Assembly (NCBI RefSeq): GCF_033441515.1 | Contig: NZ_JAWQJT010000002.1 | Span: 186,001-250,000 of the forward strand | Source of the DNA: Amycolatopsis solani | GTDB lineage: Bacteria; Actinomycetota; Actinomycetes; Mycobacteriales; Pseudonocardiaceae | Length of the DNA stretch: 64,000 nt | Direction of reading: 5' to 3' | In this document: in pieces, positions 42,560 to 51,248 of the stretch | Numbering within the stretch: the first letter of the stretch is position 1 | Layout of the letters: the number at the start of each line of letters is the position of its first letter | The notes under the pieces: model-generated | The model's database searches: none | The model's input: only the letters and a program-made list of their open reading frames with translations | What the model was told of the DNA's origin: nothing | Made by a program: the position numbers and the translations under genes

Positions 42560-43519
42560 TCAGTGCGCCGGGGGGTTTTGGAGGGCGGCCGAGCAGGACG
42601 GCCAGTCGTGGAAGTCGTGGTGGGCGCTCCACAAGCGGTGGGCCGCCTCGATGTTCCAGACCGGGTCGAACGCCTGACGCGGCGTGCCGCCCAGGTCCAG
42701 CAGGCGGGCGTCGGAAATCTGGAAGACGCCCCAGTTGCGGCTGCCGTTCGTGTTGGGCAGCACCCACAGCGGGTCGAGGAACGAGGCGCAGCGGGCGATC
42801 GCGACCGCGGTGTCCGGTGCCTCGGTGAACACGGCGCGGATCCGCTGCTCCACCATCGTGGCCGACCAGCCCGCGAGGCTGGTGCGGTGGTCGTACAGCG
42901 CGTTCTTGGTGGCCTCGTCGACGATGCCGCGGGCGGGCAGGCCGGCCAGCACCTGGAACGCGGTGACCCGCCGCAGCGTCTCCGGGCCGAACGAGCCGTC
43001 GACCGAGAGGCGTCCCTGGGCCGCGACCAGCAGGTTCTGCACCTCGGTCACGCACTCGTCGTGCTGGCCCATGCTCACCGTCGGCTGGCAGCCCGTGGAG
43101 AACAGCACCCGGTCCGCGTACCGGCCGCTCGCCGCCGGGCCGGACGTGTCCCCGCCGACGGTCGCCCACGCGAGGCCGCCCGCCAGCAGGGCCGCGATCG
43201 CGATGGCCACCGCCACGTACACCCGTCTTCGCGGCCGTGGCGAGGGTGGCTCCGGCGGCACCCGGCCCGCGTCGGCCAGTGCCCACAGCTGGTGCAGCTC
43301 ACGCAGTTCCTCGGTGGACGCGCCGCAGACCTTCGCGAACGAGTGGACCACGCGGTAGTCGGCGGGAACGCTCTTGCCCGAGCAGTACCGGTGCAGGCTC
43401 GAGCCGCTGGCCCCGGCGAGCCGGCCGAGCCGCTCGTAGCCCTGCCCGCTGCGGTCCTTCAACATGCGCAGGTACGCGGCGAACTTGTCCGTGTGCGGTG
43501 TCAACGGCGACTGGACCAC
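42560..43519 (-). CDS. Membrane-anchored HTH protein with external murein-binding and lysozyme-like parts
   Basis: 319 residues. XRE-type HTH at about 13-75 (KFAAYLRMLKDRSGQGYERLGRLAGASGSSLHRYCSGKS), a Pro/Arg linker, one transmembrane helix at 99-121 (VYVAVAIAIAALLAGGLAWATV), then outside a PG-binding domain (CVTEVQNLLVAAQGRLSVDGSFGPETLRRVTAFQ) and a C-terminal lysozyme/transglycosylase-like region with NGSRNWGVFQISDARLLDLGG and WNIEAAHRLW. The layout suggests a one-component sensor that reads the state of the wall and binds DNA, or an anchored enzyme. GTG start. It ends against the terminator of the wall-hydrolase operon. Confidence 0.82.
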   Translation of the reverse strand: MVQSPLTPHTDKFAAYLRMLKDRSGQGYERLGRLAGASGSSLHRYCSGKSVPADYRVVHSFAKVCGASTEELRELHQLWALADAGRVPPEPPSPRPRRRVYVAVAIAIAALLAGGLAWATVGGDTSGPAASGRYADRVLFSTGCQPTVSMGQHDECVTEVQNLLVAAQGRLSVDGSFGPETLRRVTAFQVLAGLPARGIVDEATKNALYDHRTSLAGWSATMVEQRIRAVFTEAPDTAVAIARCASFLDPLWVLPNTNGSRNWGVFQISDARLLDLGGTPRQAFDPVWNIEAAHRLWSAHHDFHDWPSCSAALQNPPAH

Positions 43520-43638
43520 CTCGCTCGGGCAGCGGACGACGGACGGAAGTTAACACCGTCCCGACGATTGCCGGGCGAAAACCGACGGATTGGGCCACAC
43601 GGCGGGTCACCGCCCGCCAAGTGGGGGCGCACGGCGCT

Positions 43639-44403
43639 TCAGATCTTGCGGTACCGGCTCTCGAACAGCGCGAACACACCGAAAACCGCGATGCCGGCGG
43701 CCAGCGCCAGCAGCATCGCCTGCCCGTACGGCTGGACCGCGAGCGTCTTGAGCGCGGGGTCCAGGCCACCGGCCTTCGCGGGGTCGTACTCGACGGCGGC
43801 GACCACGAACATCGCGCCGACGGTGCCGTAGGCGAGGGCCATCGCGCACCAGCCGACCTGGCCGAGCCGGATCGTCGAGCGCCGCAGGGCGGGGGACGCC
43901 CCGCCGAAATCCAGGTCGTGGACGAACTTCTTCGCGATCCCGCGGTAGCCGAGGAACGCGGCGACCGCGATCACGGCGCCGCCCGCCGTGATCACCGCCG
44001 CGGCTCCCCACGACTGGGCCAAAGCCGTGGCGACGATCGAGCCCGCCTTGCCGGAGCCGCCGGTCGCGATCTTGCCCGCGCTGTAGGCGACGAGCGCGTA
44101 CAAGACGACTTCGACGCCACTGGTCGCCCGCCGCACCCAGCGTCGTCGCGGTGCGGCGTGCCGGTGTCCCGCGATCGCTTCGGTGAGCTGCCACAACGCG
44201 AGCAGCCCGGTGCCGGCGGCGATCAGCCAGAGCAGCCACGCGCCGCCGCCCGTGGCCACGATCTGCAGCGCGCCCGCCTTGTCGGCCTTCTCGTTGTCCC
44301 CGAGGGCCACCTGGGCCGCCAGCCACGCGACGACCAGGTGCACGAAGGCGTAGCAAACCAGGCCGATCCGGGCGAACAGGGTGAATCCTCTGATGTCGGG
44401 CAC
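43639..44403 (-). CDS. DUF1206 membrane protein
   Basis: 254 residues with six predicted helices in three similar pairs (FTLFARIGLVCYAFVHLVVAWLA; SGVEVVLYALVAYSAGKIA; IRLGQVGWCAMALAYGTVGAMFV), the threefold DUF1206 pattern. Function unknown. GTG 44403 is preferred to ATG 44421 because GCGAGG is well placed before it. It stands alone between the HTH/murein gene and the sigma factor gene. Confidence 0.82.
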   Translation of the reverse strand: MPDIRGFTLFARIGLVCYAFVHLVVAWLAAQVALGDNEKADKAGALQIVATGGGAWLLWLIAAGTGLLALWQLTEAIAGHRHAAPRRRWVRRATSGVEVVLYALVAYSAGKIATGGSGKAGSIVATALAQSWGAAAVITAGGAVIAVAAFLGYRGIAKKFVHDLDFGGASPALRRSTIRLGQVGWCAMALAYGTVGAMFVVAAVEYDPAKAGGLDPALKTLAVQPYGQAMLLALAAGIAVFGVFALFESRYRKI

Positions 44404-44461
44404 CGGGGGATCCTCGCCCATCCTGCCCCGCTTGAAAAGGCAGTCCCGCCGGACCGAGGGA

Positions 44462-45679
44462 TCAGTCCAGCGCGGCCGCCTTGCGCAGCAGCACCGAGCG
44501 TTCACGCTCGTTGGCGCACAACCGGGCCGCCAGTTCCAGCTCGCCACGCGCCTCACCGAAGCGGCCGAGCCGGGTCAGCAGCTCGCCGCGGACGGTCGGG
44601 ACCAGGTGCGAACCCGGCAGCCGGTCCGTGGCGACCAGCTCGTCCACGATCGCCAGCGCCGGCTCCGGACCCGTGGCCATCGCGACGGCGACGGCCCGGT
44701 TGAGCTCGGCCACCGGCGAGGGCGCAACCCGCCCGAGTGCCTCGTAGAGCAGCACGATCCGGTCCCAGTCGGTCTCCGCGACCGAGGGCGCCGACGCGTG
44801 CGTGGCGGCGATCGCGGCTTGCAGGCCGTACGGACCGAGGCCGTGCGGCGCCGCCTTGGCCAGCGCGGCCAGCCCGCGGTGGATCGCCGCGTGGTCCCAC
44901 CGGCGCCGGTCCTGGTCTTCGAGCAGGACCGGCTCGCCGTCCGGCCCGGTCCGCGCCGGGAAGCGCGCGGCCGTCAGCTCGCACAACGCGAGCAGGCCGT
45001 GCACCTCGGGCTCGGCCGGCAGCAACGCGGCCAGCGTGCGGGCCAGCCGGATCGCCTCGTACGCGACGTCGGGGCGGATCAGCCGGTCGCCCGACGTGGC
45101 GGTCGAGCCCTCGGTGAAGATCACGTAGAGGACGCTGAGCACGCCGCCGAGCCGCTCGCGGCGCTCGCCGGCCGCCGGCAGCTCGAACGGCACCCCGGCG
45201 GCCGCGATGGTCTTCTTGCCCCGGGTGATCCGGGCCTGCACGGTCGGCACCGGCACGAAGAACGCGCGGGCGATCGCCTCGCTGGACAGGCCGCCGACCA
45301 CGCGCAGGGTCAGCGCCACCCGGGCCTCGGGGGAGAGCACCGGGTGGCAGCTGATGAACATCAGCGCGAGGACGTCGTCGTCGATGCGGTCCGGGTCGAG
45401 GTCGTCCTCGCCGGCCACCGCATCGGTCGCCAGCTGCGCGTAGCGGTCCTGGAGGGCGGCCCGGCGGCGGATCGCGTCGATGGCGCGCCGCCGGGCCGCC
45501 GCCCGCAGCCAACCCGCCGGGTTGGCCGGGGAATCCAGTGGCCACGACACCAGTGCCTCGGCCACCGCCTCCTGCGCGGCGTCCTCGGCGAGCCCGAAAT
45601 CGCCGGTGAACCGGGTCAGCGCGGACACGATCCGCGCCGACTCGATCCGCCAGACGGCCTCGACGGCGGCCGCGTCCAT
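44462..45679 (-). CDS. ECF42-type sigma factor with C-terminal TPR-like domain
   Basis: 405 residues. Sigma region 2 at about 5-75 (AVWRIESARIVSALTRFTGDFGLAEDAAQEAVAEAL...), region 4 at about 110-165 (LTLRVVGGLSSEAIARAFFVPVPTVQARITRGKKTI), then a long helical extension containing EPEVHGLLALCELTAARFPAR and LLYEALGRVAPSPVAELNRAVAVAM, characteristic of ECF42 proteins. The extension is thought to modulate activity in place of a classical anti-sigma factor. Its ATG overlaps the DGPF gene stop (TGATG), the standard ECF42 operon. Confidence 0.92.
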   Translation of the reverse strand: MDAAAVEAVWRIESARIVSALTRFTGDFGLAEDAAQEAVAEALVSWPLDSPANPAGWLRAAARRRAIDAIRRRAALQDRYAQLATDAVAGEDDLDPDRIDDDVLALMFISCHPVLSPEARVALTLRVVGGLSSEAIARAFFVPVPTVQARITRGKKTIAAAGVPFELPAAGERRERLGGVLSVLYVIFTEGSTATSGDRLIRPDVAYEAIRLARTLAALLPAEPEVHGLLALCELTAARFPARTGPDGEPVLLEDQDRRRWDHAAIHRGLAALAKAAPHGLGPYGLQAAIAATHASAPSVAETDWDRIVLLYEALGRVAPSPVAELNRAVAVAMATGPEPALAIVDELVATDRLPGSHLVPTVRGELLTRLGRFGEARGELELAARLCANERERSVLLRKAAALD

Positions 45680-46044
45680 CAGGAACCGGGGGTCTCGTCG
45701 TCGCCGGCCACCCGGCGGACTTCGATCTTGGACCCGCGGGCCGCCGGGACCCGCTTGGCCCACTCGACCGCTTCCTCCTTCGTGGCGACCTCGAGCAGGA
45801 AGTAGCCGCCGAACAGCTCCTTCGTCTCCCCGTACGGCCCGTCGGTGACCACCGGGGTGTCCCCGCCGAAGTCGACCACGACGCCCCGGCTCGGCAGGTC
45901 GAGCCCCTCGGCGGCGAGGAGGACACCGGCCTTGAGCATCTCCTCGATGAACTCGCGGCTCGCGGCCATCATCGCGTCGATGTCGGCCATCATGGCCGCG
46001 TTCGACTCGTCGGTGCCCCGCATGATCAGCATGTACTTCGACAT
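45679..46044 (-). CDS. YCII-related (DGPF) protein
   Basis: 121 residues. KYMLIMRGTDESNAAMM at the start and TDGPYGETKELFGGYFLLEVATKEEAVEWAKRVPA contain the D-G-P-(F/Y) motif of this small ferredoxin-like family. DGPF genes are the usual partners and targets of ECF42 sigma factors; their biochemical role is unsettled. Coupled to the sigma factor gene that follows. Confidence 0.92.
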   Translation of the reverse strand: MSKYMLIMRGTDESNAAMMADIDAMMAASREFIEEMLKAGVLLAAEGLDLPSRGVVVDFGGDTPVVTDGPYGETKELFGGYFLLEVATKEEAVEWAKRVPAARGSKIEVRRVAGDDETPGS

Positions 46045-46170
46045 CGTGCGCTCCTCGTCCCGCGTGGCCGCCTCTCGGCCTCGCCCCCCTTTGTCGAACG
46101 GGCGGCGCGCGGATCAACACGACTGTCGAAAAACTTTCGCCCGGCCGCGCCGAGGATCGCACACCCCGGG

Positions 46171-47184
46171 TCATCTGCCCGCTTGCGGTCCGATCATCGA
46201 GTTCACGTCGATCGGGGACGGGATGGCGCCGAGCTGCAGCAGCAGGTCCGGCACCCGCTGCAGGCGCCGCGCGTCCAGGATCGAGCCGTAGCCGGGCAAG
46301 GTGAGGAGCTTGGCGGTGTCCTCGTCGATCTTGGCGAACCGCACCAGCAGCGGCTCGACCTTCGCGCGGTCGTTCAGGGTCTCGTGGGTGGCCTTCTGCA
46401 TCGCGCGCTGGAACGCGGCCAGCGTCTTCGGGTTCTCCCGCACCCACTTCCGCGTCGCGCCGTACCCGGTCAGCGGGAAGTCCTGGGTCGCGCCGCTGTT
46501 GATGTCGATCACCGGGATCGCGCCGACCGTCTTGGCGGCCTGCGTGATGTAGGGCTCCGGCAGGTACGCGGCGTCGGCCTGCCCCTGCTGCAGCGCGGCG
46601 GCGACGTTCGGCAGCGCGACCAGCACCCATTTCACCTTGCCGAAATCGACGTTGTGGTCCTGCATCACCGAGCGGGTGAGCAGATCCGCCGCGGTGTTCT
46701 TGGCCGTGATGGCGATCTTCCGGCCCGCCAGGTCGAAGATGTTTTTCACCGGGGAATTGGGCACCGTGACGATCGCATTGGACTTCGGGTTGACCGACGT
46801 CGCGTCGGCCACCAGCTGCATGTCGGCGGAGCCGGAGCTCCTCGCGATGAAGAACGGCGGGTAGGTGGAGAACGCGATGTCGGCCTCGCCGGAGATCGCT
46901 TTCGTCAGCGAAGCCTGGCCGCTGGCGGCGATCACCGACTCGACGGTCAGGCCCTCGGCCTGGAAGAACCCGCCGTCCTGGGCCAGCCAGAACGGCCCGA
47001 GATCCGTAGTGGGGAGGATGGAAACCTTCAGCGTGTGCTTTTCCAGGCCGCTGCCGCTCGACGACGAGTTCGACACCTCCGAACCGAGCGCGCCGCACCC
47101 GGTCGCGACGGCCAGGACGGCCGCGACGGCGAGTGCGGCGGGGCGAGTGCGAAACCGGTTACTGCTCCTGCCTATTCCGAACAA
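46171..47184 (-). CDS. NitT/TauT-type ABC substrate-binding lipoprotein, orphan
   Basis: 337 residues. Lipoprotein signal RTRPAALAVAAVLAVATGC with the lipobox Cys at about 30, then a Ser/Gly linker. VSILPTTDLGPFWLAQDGGFFQAEGLTVESV is the start of SsuA/TauA/ThiY-like domains; GRKIAITAKNTAADLL and ALPNVAAALQQGQADAAYLPEPY follow. Ligands of this group are nitrate, sulfonates or pyrimidine precursors. No permease or ATPase gene is beside it. TTG start with GAGGAG six bases away; no better start is seen. Confidence 0.85.
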   Translation of the reverse strand: MFGIGRSSNRFRTRPAALAVAAVLAVATGCGALGSEVSNSSSSGSGLEKHTLKVSILPTTDLGPFWLAQDGGFFQAEGLTVESVIAASGQASLTKAISGEADIAFSTYPPFFIARSSGSADMQLVADATSVNPKSNAIVTVPNSPVKNIFDLAGRKIAITAKNTAADLLTRSVMQDHNVDFGKVKWVLVALPNVAAALQQGQADAAYLPEPYITQAAKTVGAIPVIDINSGATQDFPLTGYGATRKWVRENPKTLAAFQRAMQKATHETLNDRAKVEPLLVRFAKIDEDTAKLLTLPGYGSILDARRLQRVPDLLLQLGAIPSPIDVNSMIGPQAGR

Positions 47185-47997
47185 GACCTGCTCCTCGAAG
47201 GGAGATCACGATTGATGTACCGAGTCCAAGGTGTGTCCGTGAATCATTCCCCGGAGTCAGGCAGGTCACTGTAGGGACCCCGTCACCACTTGACAACGCG
47301 TGCGTACATCGAAAACCGGATTTCACCACAATGGCGGCACGAATACTTGATCGACGATCTTGTTTTTTGCCAGCCAGGTGTCGTCTCCGGCTGCGGAAAT
47401 CTTCGGTCGAAACGGGGTGGACCCGCTGATTCCGCCGGGGGAGCGCCGGGGACGCTGATTTGATCCGGTCCCGTTCCGGCCGCCGGTGTTCGCCGGGGCG
47501 ATCACTGTCCGTGGTCGCCCCGGCAATCGCTTGCCCGGTGGGGCGAGATTGCCGGGAGCGTCGGCCGGCGGTCGCCCGCCGGATGCGGAAAACGTGGCAC
47601 CTCGGCGCGGGTCGAGGCGGAAAACAACGGATCGGTGCGGCTTCGCGACGATGAATCCGGCCGGTGCGACCTGCGGAAACCGCCGGTGCGGGGCGTCACT
47701 GCGCGGTCCACGGACCGGATCTCCGGGCCGCTGGGGTGTCGTCGAAATGTTCGAACGCCTCATCCGGTGATCGCGGGATGATCATCGGAAAGGCATCGGC
47801 CTACGGGGTGGTTTCCCGGAACGCGGCCTGTTTCGTCGGCCGTAACGCCGTTTCTCCGAATTATTTCCGGATTGGCCGCAGTGTCGTTCTTCGGCGCCGT
47901 GTGCGGTGTGTAGTCGCATTCTTCCGCGCAGCGGAATCACGCTCGGATCACAAAACGGGATTAATATCGAAATGGATGTTTGCCCGGAGGGGAAGCC
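47185..47997. other. 813 bp intergenic region, no supported gene
   Basis: The stretch has lower G+C, especially 47290-47400 and 47800-48060, with short reading frames on both strands but no good ribosome site or recognisable family. It holds the promoters of the binding-protein gene (leftward) and the LAL regulator gene (rightward). A long untranslated leader or regulatory RNA for the LAL gene is possible but not shown. Confidence 0.4.
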
Positions 47998-50907
47998 TTG
48001 GTTAACGGCCGAAGATCCGGATTTGTCCCACGATACCTCTTGTTGGGCAACAAGTTTTACTCCTATTATCAGCGTGTGCGACCGCTCACCGACGGTACCG
48101 AGCTGCTGGTCGGTCGGGACAGTGAGCTGTCCTGGCTGGTCGCCTGGATCCGTGATGTGGGCACCGGTCGCGGCCACGCCGTCCTGGTGGACGGCGAGCC
48201 CGGCATCGGCAAGTCCGCGCTCGTGCGGACGGCCTGCGCGGCCGCGACCGACGCGGGCTGCCAGGTTTACTGGGGTGCCGGCGACGAGCTCGGGCAGGCG
48301 CTGCCGCTGCTGCCGCTCCTGGACGCGCTGCGGATCACGCCGGCCGCGCGGGATCCCCGCCGGGTCGCCATTTCCAAGCTGCTGCGGGGCGGCGCCGTCG
48401 CGGGCAAGGTGGCCGACCTCGCCGCCCGGGCCGCCGAGCAGCTGATCGCGCTGGTGGACGAGCTGAGCCAGGACGGCCCGGCGGTGCTGGTCGTCGACGA
48501 GCTGCAGTGGGCCGATCGCACGACGGTGGCGGTGTGGAGCCGGCTGGCGCGCGCGGTCCGGCAGCTCCCGCTGCTCCTGATCGGCGTGCTGCGCCCGATC
48601 CCGCGCCGCGACGACCTGCGGTCGCTCTTCCGGATCGTCGGGCCGGGCGAGCGGTTGCGGCTGGGCCGGCTGCCGGAACCGGCGGTGCTGGAGCTGGTCG
48701 CCGAGCTGGCCGGCGGCAAACCGGGTGCCGAGCTGGCGCGGCTGGCCGCCGGCGCGGCCGGGAATCCGTTGTACCTCACGGAACTCCTCGACGCGCTGAC
48801 CAGGAGCTCGTGCCTGGAGGTCGACACCGCGGGCATCGCGGAGCTGACCGGCGCGGCCACGCCGGACTCGCTGCCGGAGGCGATCGCGGACCGGCTCGGC
48901 TTCCTCCCCGAACCCGCGCGGGGCGTGCTGCGCGCGGCGGCGCTGCTCGGCGTCGGCTTCTCGGTCGCGGACCTGGTGACCGTGACGAACACCCCGCTCG
49001 CCGACCTGCTGCCCGCCCTCGACGAAGCCCGCGCCGCCGGGGTCCTCGTGGCGGCCGGGGACGACCTGGAGTTCCGGCACCCTCTGATCCGCACGGCGCT
49101 GTACGACGACATGCCGACGGCGGTGCGGATCGCCTGGCACCAGGGCGCCGCGTGGGCACTGGCCGAGGCGAACGCCCCGGTCGAGCGGGTCGCGCGGCAG
49201 CTGCTGCCCATGGTGTCCACAACGGACAGCCGGGTGCCGGTGCCCGCGTGGGCCGTGCGGTGGCTGCTCGACGTGGCCACGCCGCTGATCGGCCAGGCGC
49301 CGGGGGTCGCCGTCGCGCTCCTGCGGCGGGCGGTCCGGGACGCGCCGCTCGACGACGTCGTGACGGGTGCGCTGGCCGGCCGGCTGGCCGACGCGTACTA
49401 CGGGGTGGGCAACATCGCCCAGGCCGAGCGGATCGCCGAGCGCGCGCTGGACCGCGTGCGCGACCCCGACGTGCGCGTCGACCTGTACACGACGGTCGTC
49501 CAGTGCCGCGCGATGACCGGCCGTTCCGCCGAGTTCCTCCCGGAGCTGAACGACGCCTTGACCCGGCCGGGGCTGCACCCCCGGCACCGGGCCCGGCTGC
49601 TGGTGCTCATCGCGCGCACGCACCGCTACATCGGGGAGGTCGACACCGCGGGCGAGGTCGCCACCACGGCGCTGGCCGAGCTGGCCCCGGACGAGGACCG
49701 CTGGGCGACCGGGTGGGCGTTGCACGTGCTGAGCCTGGTCGCGATGGTGCGGGGCGAATGGGCCGGCGCGCTGCCGCTGTTCGAGCGCGCGATGGCGATC
49801 GTGCGGGGTGATCCGGCGCTGATCGACCTGACCCTGCAGCTGCGCATCAACCAGTCGGTCACCTACGGCGCGCTCGATCGCTACACCGAAGCGCACGCCG
49901 CCGCCGCGCAGGCGCGGGAACTGGCCGACCGCACCGGCAGCGTCGTCCGGCTGAGCGAAGCGCAGAGCGCGCTCGGGCAGCTGCTGCTGGGCGCCGGCCG
50001 GTGGGACGACGCGCTGGCCGAGGTCGACGTCGTCGCGGACGACCGCAAGGACCCGAGCGTGGTGTGCTGCGACCACGGCGTCGCCGCGATCATCCACTTC
50101 CACCGCGGCGAGACGGCCGCGGCCCGCCAGCACCTCGACGTCGCGGCGGAGTACTGGGAACGCATCGGCGACCGGGTGGTGGAATCCCTGGTGCGCGCCC
50201 GAAGCCTCGCCTTCGAGTACGCCGGTGCGCCGGAGCGCGCGCTCGCCGTGCTGACGGCGGTGCTGGCCGGCGTGGACGCGGGGGAGGACCTGCTGGGCGA
50301 CGCCGTCCGGCTGGCCACGACGATCGGCGACGTGCGGACCGCGACGGAGATCGAAGCCCGGGTCCGCGCGCTCGCGGCGGATTCGGCGGTCCCGCACCTC
50401 GGCGCGCTGGCCCTGTACTGCCGCGGCTTGCTCGACGGCGACGGGACGACGTTGCTGCGAGCCGCCGACGGCTACCGCGACGCGGGCCGGCCGCTGTCCC
50501 GCGCCAAGGCGTTGGAGGCAGCGGCGATCGCCTTCGCCAAGGCACGGGAGGAAGACCGCGGTTCGGCACGGGCGGCGTTCACCCACGCGGTCGACCTGTA
50601 CGCGGAGCTGGACGCGCAATGGGACGTGGCCCGCCTGCGCGCCCTGTTCCGCGCGTTCGGCATCCGCCGCGGCCCGACGGTGAAGCACCGCCAGACCACC
50701 CACGGCTGGGACAGCCTCACCCCGACCGAAGGGAGGATCGCCGCCCTCGTGGTCGAGGGCCTTTCGAACCCGCAGATCGCGGCCCGCTTGTATTTGTCGC
50801 CGCGCACGGTCGGCACACACGTGTCGCACATCCTGAACAAGCTGGGCGTGCACTCGCGCATCGACATCGCTCGGGAAGCCGCCCGCCACCAGTCGGCTTC
50901 GGGCTGA
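47998..50907 (+). CDS. LAL-type (large ATP-binding LuxR) transcriptional regulator
   Basis: 969 residues. AAA/STAND ATPase at the N-terminus with Walker A DGEPGIGKSALV and Walker B AVLVVDELQWAD, a long helical TPR-like middle (about 400-880), and a C-terminal LuxR HTH: SLTPTEGRIAALVVEGLSNPQIAARLYLSPRTVGTHVSHILNKLG. LAL proteins activate catabolic or secondary-metabolite genes on binding a signal. TTG 47998 was chosen because GGAGGGGAA precedes it; GTG 48076 is an alternative. No target is obvious nearby. Confidence 0.9.
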   Translation: MVNGRRSGFVPRYLLLGNKFYSYYQRVRPLTDGTELLVGRDSELSWLVAWIRDVGTGRGHAVLVDGEPGIGKSALVRTACAAATDAGCQVYWGAGDELGQALPLLPLLDALRITPAARDPRRVAISKLLRGGAVAGKVADLAARAAEQLIALVDELSQDGPAVLVVDELQWADRTTVAVWSRLARAVRQLPLLLIGVLRPIPRRDDLRSLFRIVGPGERLRLGRLPEPAVLELVAELAGGKPGAELARLAAGAAGNPLYLTELLDALTRSSCLEVDTAGIAELTGAATPDSLPEAIADRLGFLPEPARGVLRAAALLGVGFSVADLVTVTNTPLADLLPALDEARAAGVLVAAGDDLEFRHPLIRTALYDDMPTAVRIAWHQGAAWALAEANAPVERVARQLLPMVSTTDSRVPVPAWAVRWLLDVATPLIGQAPGVAVALLRRAVRDAPLDDVVTGALAGRLADAYYGVGNIAQAERIAERALDRVRDPDVRVDLYTTVVQCRAMTGRSAEFLPELNDALTRPGLHPRHRARLLVLIARTHRYIGEVDTAGEVATTALAELAPDEDRWATGWALHVLSLVAMVRGEWAGALPLFERAMAIVRGDPALIDLTLQLRINQSVTYGALDRYTEAHAAAAQARELADRTGSVVRLSEAQSALGQLLLGAGRWDDALAEVDVVADDRKDPSVVCCDHGVAAIIHFHRGETAAARQHLDVAAEYWERIGDRVVESLVRARSLAFEYAGAPERALAVLTAVLAGVDAGEDLLGDAVRLATTIGDVRTATEIEARVRALAADSAVPHLGALALYCRGLLDGDGTTLLRAADGYRDAGRPLSRAKALEAAAIAFAKAREEDRGSARAAFTHAVDLYAELDAQWDVARLRALFRAFGIRRGPTVKHRQTTHGWDSLTPTEGRIAALVVEGLSNPQIAARLYLSPRTVGTHVSHILNKLGVHSRIDIAREAARHQSASG

Positions 50908-50964
50908 GCGACGGGCCCTGGCTTCTCAGCGGCGGGGTGCGCGGCCGGCACTCCGCGGTTTGGT

Positions 50965-51205
50965 CCGGCGCGGCGCGGTGTGCCTCCGACCGCGCCGCGC
51001 CGGCTGCCCCTCCAGCGATGCCTTTTCGTCGAGCCGGCCTGGGTGAGCCGCGTTGTTTGGTCCGGCGCGGCGCGGTGCCTCCCACCGCGCCGCGCCGGCA
51101 GCCCCCTCCTGCAATGCTTTCCGGCCAAGCGGTCCGGGCGCCCAGTCCTGGCCGCCGCGGTTTGGTCCGGCGCGGCGCGGTGTGCCTCCAACCGCGCCGC
51201 GCCGG
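50965..51205. repeat. Triple GC-rich hairpin array
   Basis: Three copies of one element. In each, CCGGCGCGGCGCGGT pairs perfectly with ACCGCGCCGCGCCGG: 50965-50979 with 50989-51003, 51062-51076 with 51084-51098, and 51167-51181 with 51191-51205 (loops 9, 7 and 9 nt with GCCTCC). Each is preceded by TTTGG and followed by a less conserved tail with (A/C)GATGCCTTT or CAATGCTTT. They lie between convergent genes (LAL regulator and MFS protein). Confidence 0.9.
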
Positions 51206-51248
51206 CTGCCCCTCCAGCGATGCCTTTCCTCCGAACGGTTCCGATACC

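Noticed and set aside
46092..46129. TGTCGA hexamers as the ECF42-dependent promoter of the DGPF-sigma operon
   Set aside because: Both copies are on the plus strand, while the operon is on the minus strand; they cannot serve as its -35 element.
47323..48005. Several open frames (both strands) in the gene-free stretch before the LAL gene
   Set aside because: None has a good ribosome site, actinomycete-like third-position GC pattern or a familiar motif; they overlap one another on both strands.
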